The translations under genes were made by a program, and so were the position numbers. Positions 41,365 to 48,410 of a stretch of DNA of 48,410 nucleotides are shown one piece after another. The stretch covers positions 1 through 48,410 of IMG/VR virus record IMGVR_UViG_3300020281_000037, one strand, 5' to 3'. Origin of the DNA: a virus. The notes under the pieces were generated by a model. That model did no database searches and was not told where the DNA came from. It was given only the letters and a program-made list of their open reading frames with translations. Each line of letters starts with the position of its first letter. Within the stretch, counting starts at the first letter, position 1.

Positions 41365-44300
41365 TGAGTCAATCGAAAAAAATATTTCCAACATCTGGTG
41401 TTTCTCAAACTGGTCAAGGTAGTCCTTTAGGAGAAGGTGGTAACAGTACTGGTCTTTTTAACATTTCTACTTATCAATTTGGTGGTACTACTGGTAGTTA
41501 TGGAGAGGTTAGAAGTCCACAATCTGTAGGAGAAATAGATACAGGAGTTGATTTATCTGGAACACCATCTACTGATATTGATGATTATTATTCTGTAGAT
41601 ATGTGGACAGGTCAATCACCATATGGACAAGAGATTGTCAATGGTATTGATATGGTTAATAATAAAACTATGACTTTTATTAAAGGTTATGGAGAACAAA
41701 AACAACAAGGTACTAATAGTAATAGACACATGGAAACTTCTCCTATGTTTCTAGATTCAGAAAGAGGAAATTCAAAAGTTTTCTTTACAAATGGCGGGCC
41801 AGGTAATAATTATCCAGAAGAAACAACATTAGAAGGGAACTCTAATTTTTTTCAATATACAACAAGTGGTTATAAATGGGGATATGGACAAGCACAAGCA
41901 ACTAATTGTTTAAATACAGATGGTCAAACATATTTAGGTTATACTTTTAGAGCAAAACCTAAGTTTTTTGATGTAGTCAAATGGACAGGCGATGGAACTT
42001 TAGATCGTCAAATATCACATGGTCTACAATGTCAGCCAGGATTAATGATAATTAAAAGATTAGGAACATACACATCTGGTTTACGTTATGATACTCTTTT
42101 TGTTATTGATCCATCAGCGAATGGTCAACTTACCAGTTTAAGATATGTATTATATCCACAATTTGAAGGCGGAATTAACAATACAACTCTTGGTAACAAT
42201 CAAATTGGAGAATGGTTTGATTCAACTACTGGCACACAAAACAACTTAGGATCGAATAATAGTTTATCTTATAATACTTTAACATTTGACCTTAAATATA
42301 ATATGGGGGATGGAACTAATGCTAAACCCCCTACTACTACAAATTTTACAGTAGGTCATAGTACAAATACTAATCCAGTTCTTTGTAGTGGTTATACAAA
42401 TGAAAATAACGTAGAGTATATAGCTTATCTATGGGGTCATGATACAAGTTCATCTTCTATGATTAAAGTGGGAAATTTTGGAGTTAGTGCTTCAGATCAG
42501 ACAGGTGGTTTGAGTGTAAATCTTGGTTGGCGTCCTCAAACAATACTGACATTTCCATATTGGAGAAGTAGTGGAAACTTAGGTGGACATAACTCTGGTG
42601 ATAATTTACTGGATAAAAAATTATATTGGGGCAGTGATAGTTATGATAAGTCATCTCATATAAAAAGAGTTTGGGGTGGTTCGGATAGAAATGGTACTAG
42701 TGGTGCGATAACAGGTACACACGCTGGTTCTCAAATAGCTGATTGGCATTTAGGTAATGGTGCAAATGACACATTAGTTGTTCATAGTCAAGGTTTTAAA
42801 ACTGTACCTGGCCAGGGTGGTGGAGCTTATTTTGCAGCCGATATGAGTGTTATGTACATAGCAATAAGAGATTCAGAATATACTTGGAGTAATACAAATT
42901 CTAATAGAGGTTTTTATCTTTTAGGTAATATTAAAAGAGAAAAAACTATTGATGTTACTTCAGTCACTAATCAACAAACAAGAAAACATTGTGATAATCA
43001 AGTTATAGATACTATAAGAGCTAACTACCAACAAACAGGAAGTGTAGGTTCAAATAATAATGATGAACCTAACCAAGTTTCAAATGCATATGCAACTTTT
43101 CAACAGCCTAGTCCTTTTTATGGTTATTTTAATGATTCTGGAATTAGATATTTTGATAGAACTAAAGTTGGAATACATCCAGAAACACCAGTATCTTCTG
43201 ATAGTGGAAAATATTGTATTTGGGGAATGAAAGCGTATCCAAAGTTTTTTGATCTTGTAGAATGGACAGGCGATGGAACTACTAATAGACAAATTTCTCA
43301 TAATTTACAATCTGTGCCTGCAATGATTGTGATAAGTGAAGTTACTGCTTCTGATGAATATCCAAGAGTATGGCATAAAGATATGCCAAATGCAATGGGT
43401 TTTTTAAATAGATATGGTGCATTTGAATATAATTCTTTTAATAATTGGGGTAATTATCATGATACTGCACATCCTCATAAAAATTTTGGTGGAGATATTA
43501 ATAATACTGCGACTCCAACAAGCACATATTTTACTGTTTCTCACGCTGAGGGTGTTTCTGGTGGGTATCCAAATAATCATACACCCCCTAATTATATTAC
43601 AAAAAGAGCTGGTAATAATACTGGTGTAAAATATTATGCATATTTGTTTGCAGACCAAAGAACTACAGGAAACATTGCAGTAGGATCTTATACTGGAAAT
43701 GGTTGGTCAAGTGCAACAACTAATAATCTAGGTCATGAAAGAGTAGCGTCTTATGTTTCGCCTGGTGTTGTAAATTCATATGGGCCTAGTCCATACGATA
43801 GTGGTGTATTTGTTGATTTGGGTTGGGAGCCTCAATGGGTACTAATTAAAGCTATGGATGGTGATGGTGGATGGACTATATTTGATACAACAAGAGGTTG
43901 GGATTGGACTCAAGGTGAAGGATATGATGCAACATTTCAATATAATTTGCAAGGATTTCACTCAATCGGTAGTGATCCAATATTTGATAGAGGAAAATAT
44001 CACGATCATTCAGATGTTGGTCACCCAATGGCAAATGGTTTTGAGGTAAGAGGAATAGGAAATGGCACAAGTGCAACTGGAGAAAATGGTTATGCTAATG
44101 GACAGTATAATAGTTGGAATTGGAATCGAGGCGGTATTAAGTATTTGTACGTAGCTATTCGTAGAGATGAATTATCTCCAACCGAAGGTAGACAAGTTTA
44201 TGCTATTTCTAGAGCAAAAGATAGTCATCCAATAGTTGGCGATAATTTTAGTATTGGTAGTCCTCTTAGTCTTATTGGTCATCAAGCTGCAACTTTTGGT

Positions 44301-45524
44301 TCAATTTCATCTACATCAATACATAATGATCACAAAGTTCCTAATTTATTCAAACCAGATTTAGTTATAGTTAATGATGCGAATATTCATAGTAGTACTT
44401 ACAATCATATGAGAATTATGACAAGAGGTTGGGGTAAATATGCTCCATCAACTTTAGACGCTCGTGATAATCGTGTTCAAAGTGATTTGTTTCCTTATAC
44501 AACCTTCAAAGGAACTAATCCTTTTAGTATGTCCTCTGGTTTTGGTCTGACTTATCCACAAACATCACAAACATGGAATGTTGTTAATCCAACAAATACA
44601 AACTATCAAAATTCTAGAATGTATGCTCATATGTTTAAAAGAGCAAGAGGTTTTATGGATATTATTCATTATCGTGGGGGTGGTACAACTATGACAAAAC
44701 CTCATGCATTGGGTGTAGCTCCAGAGATGTTAATATTTAAGATGGCAAGGTTTCAAGTTTTTTCAAATTATAGCACTGGTGTTGGTAGTTTTGGTAGTTT
44801 AAATACTGGTTGGGAAGTTTATCATAAAGATATGACACCAGCTGGTTCTGGTGATTGGACTTCCATGAAAATGATGTTTAATAGGGGAACTGGATCACAC
44901 ACAAGCGATAATAATGGGTTTGGAACATATAGAGCAGATGATTCAATGACAAACACAAACACACCAAATTATGTAGGAGATGGAAGTATTTCTGTTGGAT
45001 CTGCTGATGATGCATCTGGTAGTCATTTTTCGGCTGGTCTTTCAGTATCATCTACAGATATAACACTTGGTGGTGGTAAGGCAGCTAATAATGGTGGCAG
45101 TGATCCTTATTATCATCAGTGTATAATGTTTGCAACATTGCCTGGTGTAAGTAAAGTTGGATATTATCTTGGAACTGGTACAAGTGATGTAAATGTTAAT
45201 TGTGGATTTTCTGGTAATGCAAGATTTATATTAATTAAAAGAGAAGATGATAAAGGGCCGTGGATAGTATTTGAAAGTGGAGATGCACATCAAGCAAGTA
45301 CCAGTTATTATCAATCTAATATTAGAACTGGAGCTTCTGATTATTTCACATATTTAAATAGAACTGATCAACCAGCTACTCAAGACGTTATAGATCCATT
45401 TGCAAATGGTTTTACAGTGAAGGCAAACTCATATACAAATGGTGCAACACAAAGTTTACCTCAAAATGGTGGGTGTCCAATTAATATAAATGGTGCAAGA
45501 TATATCTTCCTTGCGATTGCATAG
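41364..45524 (+). CDS. long distal fibre/adhesin protein D (DUF7483-type repeats)
   Basis: 1386 aa, with GTG start at 41364 (overlapping the adapter stop; no ATG nearby). It contains three copies of the domain in the 932-aa protein: KFFDVVKWTGDGTLDRQISH (~200), KFFDLVEWTGDGTTNRQISH (~627) and GFMDIIHYRGGGTTMTKPHA (~1096), each with later YIAYLW-type strands and (G)WEPQWVLIK-type segments. The DNA of the first two copies is almost identical over about 39 nt (41961-41999 and 43242-43280), so recombination between them is possible. Probably an adhesin or receptor-binding protein. The C-terminus ends ARYIFLAIA, like RRIFLAFVDE of protein C. Confidence 0.7.
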   Translation: MSQSKKIFPTSGVSQTGQGSPLGEGGNSTGLFNISTYQFGGTTGSYGEVRSPQSVGEIDTGVDLSGTPSTDIDDYYSVDMWTGQSPYGQEIVNGIDMVNNKTMTFIKGYGEQKQQGTNSNRHMETSPMFLDSERGNSKVFFTNGGPGNNYPEETTLEGNSNFFQYTTSGYKWGYGQAQATNCLNTDGQTYLGYTFRAKPKFFDVVKWTGDGTLDRQISHGLQCQPGLMIIKRLGTYTSGLRYDTLFVIDPSANGQLTSLRYVLYPQFEGGINNTTLGNNQIGEWFDSTTGTQNNLGSNNSLSYNTLTFDLKYNMGDGTNAKPPTTTNFTVGHSTNTNPVLCSGYTNENNVEYIAYLWGHDTSSSSMIKVGNFGVSASDQTGGLSVNLGWRPQTILTFPYWRSSGNLGGHNSGDNLLDKKLYWGSDSYDKSSHIKRVWGGSDRNGTSGAITGTHAGSQIADWHLGNGANDTLVVHSQGFKTVPGQGGGAYFAADMSVMYIAIRDSEYTWSNTNSNRGFYLLGNIKREKTIDVTSVTNQQTRKHCDNQVIDTIRANYQQTGSVGSNNNDEPNQVSNAYATFQQPSPFYGYFNDSGIRYFDRTKVGIHPETPVSSDSGKYCIWGMKAYPKFFDLVEWTGDGTTNRQISHNLQSVPAMIVISEVTASDEYPRVWHKDMPNAMGFLNRYGAFEYNSFNNWGNYHDTAHPHKNFGGDINNTATPTSTYFTVSHAEGVSGGYPNNHTPPNYITKRAGNNTGVKYYAYLFADQRTTGNIAVGSYTGNGWSSATTNNLGHERVASYVSPGVVNSYGPSPYDSGVFVDLGWEPQWVLIKAMDGDGGWTIFDTTRGWDWTQGEGYDATFQYNLQGFHSIGSDPIFDRGKYHDHSDVGHPMANGFEVRGIGNGTSATGENGYANGQYNSWNWNRGGIKYLYVAIRRDELSPTEGRQVYAISRAKDSHPIVGDNFSIGSPLSLIGHQAATFGSISSTSIHNDHKVPNLFKPDLVIVNDANIHSSTYNHMRIMTRGWGKYAPSTLDARDNRVQSDLFPYTTFKGTNPFSMSSGFGLTYPQTSQTWNVVNPTNTNYQNSRMYAHMFKRARGFMDIIHYRGGGTTMTKPHALGVAPEMLIFKMARFQVFSNYSTGVGSFGSLNTGWEVYHKDMTPAGSGDWTSMKMMFNRGTGSHTSDNNGFGTYRADDSMTNTNTPNYVGDGSISVGSADDASGSHFSAGLSVSSTDITLGGGKAANNGGSDPYYHQCIMFATLPGVSKVGYYLGTGTSDVNVNCGFSGNARFILIKREDDKGPWIVFESGDAHQASTSYYQSNIRTGASDYFTYLNRTDQPATQDVIDPFANGFTVKANSYTNGATQSLPQNGGCPININGARYIFLAIA

Positions 45525-45537
45525 AGGGTTTAAACAT

Positions 45538-45545
45538 TATAAATA
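45538..45545 (+). promoter_or_regulatory. T4-type late promoter
   Basis: TATAAATA, exact match, 25 nt before ATG 45571. AAGGAG at 45553-45558 is the ribosome binding site, with a T-rich stretch between it and the ATG. Confidence 0.85.
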
Positions 45546-45570
45546 GACAAAGAAGGAGTCTTTTTGTTTT

Positions 45571-45909
45571 ATGGCGACAATATCAAATTTATTTATAGAT
45601 CAAGGCACAACATTCACAACAACAATAAGTGTTGCAGATGGAAATGGAACAGCTTTAGATCTAACAGGATATTCTGGAATTGCACAATTACGAAAAACGT
45701 ATGAGTCAATAACTTCAGTACCTTTTAATGTATCATTTGAAACGCCAAGAACAAATGGACAAGTAACAATTTCGTTAACTGATGCACAGACATCTGCACT
45801 TGAATCTGGTAAATATGTTTATGATGTTAATTTGACTTTGCCTGGGGGAACAAAAACAAGAGTAGTAGAAGGGATTGCAAATGTCAATCCTAGTGTATCA
45901 AGGGCATAA
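45571..45909 (+). CDS. small Ig-like/BppU-like structural protein
   Basis: 112 aa. FIDQGTTFTTTISVADGNGT, then LDLTGYSGIAQLRKTYES, GQVTISLTDAQTSALESGKY and VYDVNLTLPGGTKTRVVEG form the strand order of small phage baseplate/fibre proteins related to the N-terminal domain of BppU-type upper baseplate proteins. It is probably a connector at the fibre base. It is the first gene of a late unit. AGGAG precedes the next gene, 12 nt after its stop. Confidence 0.7.
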   Translation: MATISNLFIDQGTTFTTTISVADGNGTALDLTGYSGIAQLRKTYESITSVPFNVSFETPRTNGQVTISLTDAQTSALESGKYVYDVNLTLPGGTKTRVVEGIANVNPSVSRA

Positions 45910-45921
45910 TAGGAGTTAAAG

Positions 45922-46164
45922 ATGGCAATAGTTACAAATCAACCACAAGTAATTCGTGTTACAGTTCCAGGCCCTCAAGGCCCATCTGCTGGTGCAGCTG
46001 CGGCTGCTACCATTAGTTTGAATGACATTAGTAATGTTGATGTTACAACTGTAGGATTACAAAATGGTGCAATACTACAATATAATTCAACCACCCAAAA
46101 GTGGACAGCACGAAATGAACTAGATACAACAGCGGACATTACGCTAAATTCTGGAAGTTTTTAG
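45922..46164 (+). CDS. short fibre-type protein with GPQGP element
   Basis: 80 aa. The N-terminal QPQVIRVTVPGPQGPSAGAA has a two-triplet collagen-like element, followed by SLNDISNVDVTTVGLQNGAI and LQYNSTTQKWTARNEL, a common fibre motif (ILQYNSxTxKWxA). It looks like the front part of a larger fibre protein that has become, or is kept as, a separate short chain. AGGAG lies about 9 nt before the ATG. Confidence 0.65.
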   Translation: MAIVTNQPQVIRVTVPGPQGPSAGAAAAATISLNDISNVDVTTVGLQNGAILQYNSTTQKWTARNELDTTADITLNSGSF

Positions 46165-46178
46165 AGAGGATATAAAAA

Positions 46179-47540
46179 ATGGCAATTACAATACAGATAA
46201 AAAAATCTACAGCTTCTACAGCACCATCAAACCTTGCAGATGGTGAATTAGCGTATACACATGGAGCTGGAACACAAGCAAACAATGGAAAAAGATTATT
46301 CATAGGTGATGGATCAACTGAAACAGTTATTGGTGGTCAATATTTTACAAATATGTTGGATCATCCACTTGGAACATTAACTGCATCATCAGCAATAGTT
46401 ACTGATACAAATAGTAAAGTAGACACTATTAAATTAAAAGGTGCTGATAATCAAACGCCAGGTAATATTGTCTTTGATGATAATGATAGTAGTCATGCAA
46501 TAACTCTAAAAGGTGCAGCTACTCTTAGTAATAATCTTGATATAACATTACCCACCACATTAACTAATAATGTTGGTACAGTAATTACTACAGGAAATCT
46601 TGATAATATTACTGAAGTAGGAACTTTATCAACTCTTGATGTTGATAATGTTAATATAAATGGTAATACTATTTCTGCAACTGGAAATTTAGTATTAGAC
46701 GCAAATGGAACTGGTGTAACAATTAGTGCATCTAATAAAAGAATTACTCAAGTTGCAACTCCACAGAATGGTAGTGACGCTACTAATAAAAGTTATGTTG
46801 ATGGATTGGTTCAAGGTTTAGATGTTAAAGGTTCTGTAAGAGCTGCTACAACTGCACATGGAACTCTATCTACTGCGTTTGCAAATGGACAAACAGTTGG
46901 TGGTGTAACAGTTGCAACTGGAGATAGAATACTTATCAAAGATCAACAAACTGGTTCAGAATCAGAAAATGGTGTCTACACAGTAAACGCAAGTGGAGCT
47001 CCATCAAGAGCATCTGACTTTGATAGTAGTGCTGGTATTACTGCTGGTGCATTTGTGTTTGTAGAAGAAGGAAATAATGCTGATCAAGGTTTTGTTTTAA
47101 CAAATAATGGTACAATTACTATAGGAACAACAGCATTAGCATTTACACAATTTTCTGGTGCTGGTAATATTAGTGCTGGTAATGGTTTACAACAATCTGG
47201 AACAACACTTTTAGTTAAATTAGATGGTGCTGGAATTGCTAGTGGACTTGCAATTAGTAGTAGTGGTACTAAAATTGCAGCTGGTGGTGTTACAGATGCA
47301 ATGATGGCAGCCAGTTCAGTTGATTTAGCCACTGATACAGTAACTAATGAGTTAACTGTAGATCATGGTGGTACAGGATTAAGCACCATTCCAAAAGGTT
47401 CTCTTTTAGTTGCGAATGCACTAGATACTATAACTGCATTAGATGGTGGTGCAAGTAATACTGATGATAAAGTTTTATTATATACTGGTAGTTCTGATAC
47501 TCTTGGTTTTACCAGTTCCCTTGATGGTGGAACATTCTAA
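46179..47540 (+). CDS. fibre/tail structural protein
   Basis: 453 aa. It starts with the fibre N-terminal motif ITIQIKKSTASTAPSNLADG and ELAYTHG, KRLFIGDG. The middle has ITQVATPQNGSDATNKSYVD followed by GSVRAATTAHGTL, GDRILIKDQQTGSESENGVY and GAFVFVEEGNNADQGFVLTN, a domain present in many phage fibre and structural proteins. The C-terminal part has LTVDHGGTGLSTIPKGSLLV and ends DTLGFTSSLDGGTF, where many fibres continue with a tip domain. Together with the next gene, which starts with the same kind of N-terminus, it suggests two alternative fibre subunits. AGAGAGGA precedes the ATG. Confidence 0.75.
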   Translation: MAITIQIKKSTASTAPSNLADGELAYTHGAGTQANNGKRLFIGDGSTETVIGGQYFTNMLDHPLGTLTASSAIVTDTNSKVDTIKLKGADNQTPGNIVFDDNDSSHAITLKGAATLSNNLDITLPTTLTNNVGTVITTGNLDNITEVGTLSTLDVDNVNINGNTISATGNLVLDANGTGVTISASNKRITQVATPQNGSDATNKSYVDGLVQGLDVKGSVRAATTAHGTLSTAFANGQTVGGVTVATGDRILIKDQQTGSESENGVYTVNASGAPSRASDFDSSAGITAGAFVFVEEGNNADQGFVLTNNGTITIGTTALAFTQFSGAGNISAGNGLQQSGTTLLVKLDGAGIASGLAISSSGTKIAAGGVTDAMMAASSVDLATDTVTNELTVDHGGTGLSTIPKGSLLVANALDTITALDGGASNTDDKVLLYTGSSDTLGFTSSLDGGTF

Positions 47541-47543
47541 ATA
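47536..47543 (+). promoter_or_regulatory. possible variant late promoter
   Basis: TCTAAATA, one mismatch to TATAAATA, overlapping the stop of the preceding gene and 21 nt before ATG 47565. Position and spacing fit the other late promoters, but the mismatch is at a strongly conserved base. Confidence 0.3.
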
Positions 47544-47564
47544 GTCACATAGGAGAAACGCCTA

Positions 47565-48410
47565 ATGGCTATTGATGTAAAACTTAAAAGGTCGCATACC
47601 CACTCAACCATACCAACAACATCTAATTTGGTTGAGGGTGAAGTTGCTATCAACACGTATGACCGAAAAATGTATATGCGTGATGGAAGTAGTAATGTTG
47701 TTACTATTTCAGATCATTATGCAACAGCGTTTGAATCATCTGCTCAAACCTTATATGTAACAGTTGCAACTTCAACAGCTGCACACCCATATCATGGAAC
47801 TGGTTCTAGTAACAAATATAAAATTAATGGTGTATTTTCTCCATTTCTAAAATTAATTCCAAAGAACACTTATAAGTTTGATCAATCTGATTCAAGTAAC
47901 TCTGGTCACCCTCTTAGGTTTTATCTAGATGCAGCTAAAAATACTGCATATACTACAGGAGTTACATCAAGTGGAACGCCAGGAAATTCTGGTGCATATA
48001 CACAAATTGTAGTAGCAGAAAATGCTCCTTCTGTTTTGTATTATCAATGTTCTGCACATGGATATATGGGTTGGGCTGCGACTACCAATACGATTGGTAC
48101 TACAGATACAATAACTGAAGGTTCAACTAATTTATATCATACAACTGCTAGAGTTCAAGCAATTTCTATTAATGCTCTTTCAGAAGATACAACTCCTGCT
48201 CTCGCAGGCAATCTTGATGTAGTAACACATAAAATTGTTTCGACAACAAATAGAAATATTGATATTGAACCACATGGAACAGGTAATGTATTATTAGGAA
48301 ACTTTACATTTGATGCAGATCAATCTGTAGGTTCTGGACAAGACAACTATGTAATGACATATGACCACTCAGCAGGTACGATTGGTTTAGAAGCTGCAGC
48401 TTCTGGTGGT
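47565..48410 (+). CDS. fibre protein with second cupredoxin-like domain (3' end outside the window)
   Basis: 282 codons with no stop to the right edge. AGGAG at 47551-47555 precedes the ATG. The N-terminus, DVKLKRSHTHSTIPTTSNLV with EGEVAINTYDRKMYMRDG, is the same type as in the protein starting at 46179. Residues ~70-172 resemble the cupredoxin-like domain at 16460: G-H115-P-L, then Y-Y-Q-C162-S-A-H165-G-Y-M168, again C-x2-H-x2-M with His ~47 residues before. It continues with LSEDTTPALAGNLDVVTHKI and NIDIEPHGTGNVLLGNF, common fibre segments. Copper binding is inferred from the ligands only. Confidence 0.75.
   Translation, partial: MAIDVKLKRSHTHSTIPTTSNLVEGEVAINTYDRKMYMRDGSSNVVTISDHYATAFESSAQTLYVTVATSTAAHPYHGTGSSNKYKINGVFSPFLKLIPKNTYKFDQSDSSNSGHPLRFYLDAAKNTAYTTGVTSSGTPGNSGAYTQIVVAENAPSVLYYQCSAHGYMGWAATTNTIGTTDTITEGSTNLYHTTARVQAISINALSEDTTPALAGNLDVVTHKIVSTTNRNIDIEPHGTGNVLLGNFTFDADQSVGSGQDNYVMTYDHSAGTIGLEAAASGG

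Noticed and set aside
45922-45990. Collagen-like domain
   Set aside because: Only a GPQGP-type element of about two triplets is present, too short for a collagen helix.
1-48410. Assignment to a cyanobacterial phage
   Set aside because: Several genes resemble those of cyanophages, but no photosynthesis or carbon-metabolism gene is present here, and the same gene types occur in T4-like phages of other marine hosts.

Overview
The window is a contiguous piece of an AT-rich, T4-like tailed phage (myovirus) genome, most likely marine. The evidence is a run of T4-type baseplate genes (gp5-like hub/spike, PAAR tip, gp25, gp6, gp8) and T4 late promoters of the TATAAATA type in front of the structural units. 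The fibre proteins and the small accessory genes (glutaredoxin, phosphoribosyltransferase, SNase-like nuclease) also look like those of marine T4-like phages. Every supported gene is on the + strand. I saw no tRNA, rRNA, CRISPR array, insertion sequence, integrase or photosynthesis gene. The host cannot be named from this window.

Region 1 (1-7577) is an accessory/early region of short, tightly packed genes, many joined by ATGA or TAATG overlaps. It encodes a glutaredoxin, a sulfotransferase-like protein, a small lipoprotein, a possible nuclease-fold protein, two Cys-rich zinc-binding-type proteins, a phosphoribosyltransferase, a secreted HExxH metallopeptidase, an LPD29-like protein and several unknown or single-TM proteins. 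Transcription appears to start at sigma70-like promoters (TTGACA, exactly 17 nt, TATAAT-like) near 2839, 2957, 3534/3546, 5339, 5600 and 6391. A GATTCG/CGAATC box recurs in or near these promoters.

A near-perfect palindrome at 7610-7637, followed by seven T residues, forms the boundary. It looks like an intrinsic terminator for incoming early transcription. It also contains the first T4 late promoter, and its 3' arm holds the ribosome binding site of the first structural gene.

Region 2 (7646-28601) encodes baseplate and associated proteins: two consecutive hub/spike proteins, each with its own M15-type peptidase domain; a PAAR tip; an SNase-like nuclease; gp25; gp6, ending in 18 serines; a 924-aa structural protein in the place of gp7; a protein with a cupredoxin-like end; a first fibre cassette; gp8; and a 2220-aa DUF4815-type structural protein.

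Region 3 (28212-48410, running off the window) is a large fibre/adhesin region built from duplicated parts. There are small beta-sandwich paralogues, FTGDGST-type repeat proteins, two tail-assembly-chaperone paralogues, and cassettes made of a short adapter gene (10-residue repeats of the LADNAVTSAK type plus a conserved C-terminal domain) followed by a long distal gene (544, 1314, 932 and 1386 aa). Four such cassettes occur in the window. The last, partial gene carries a second cupredoxin-like domain. Late promoters with nearly constant distance to the next start codon (18-27 nt) divide regions 2 and 3 into transcription units.
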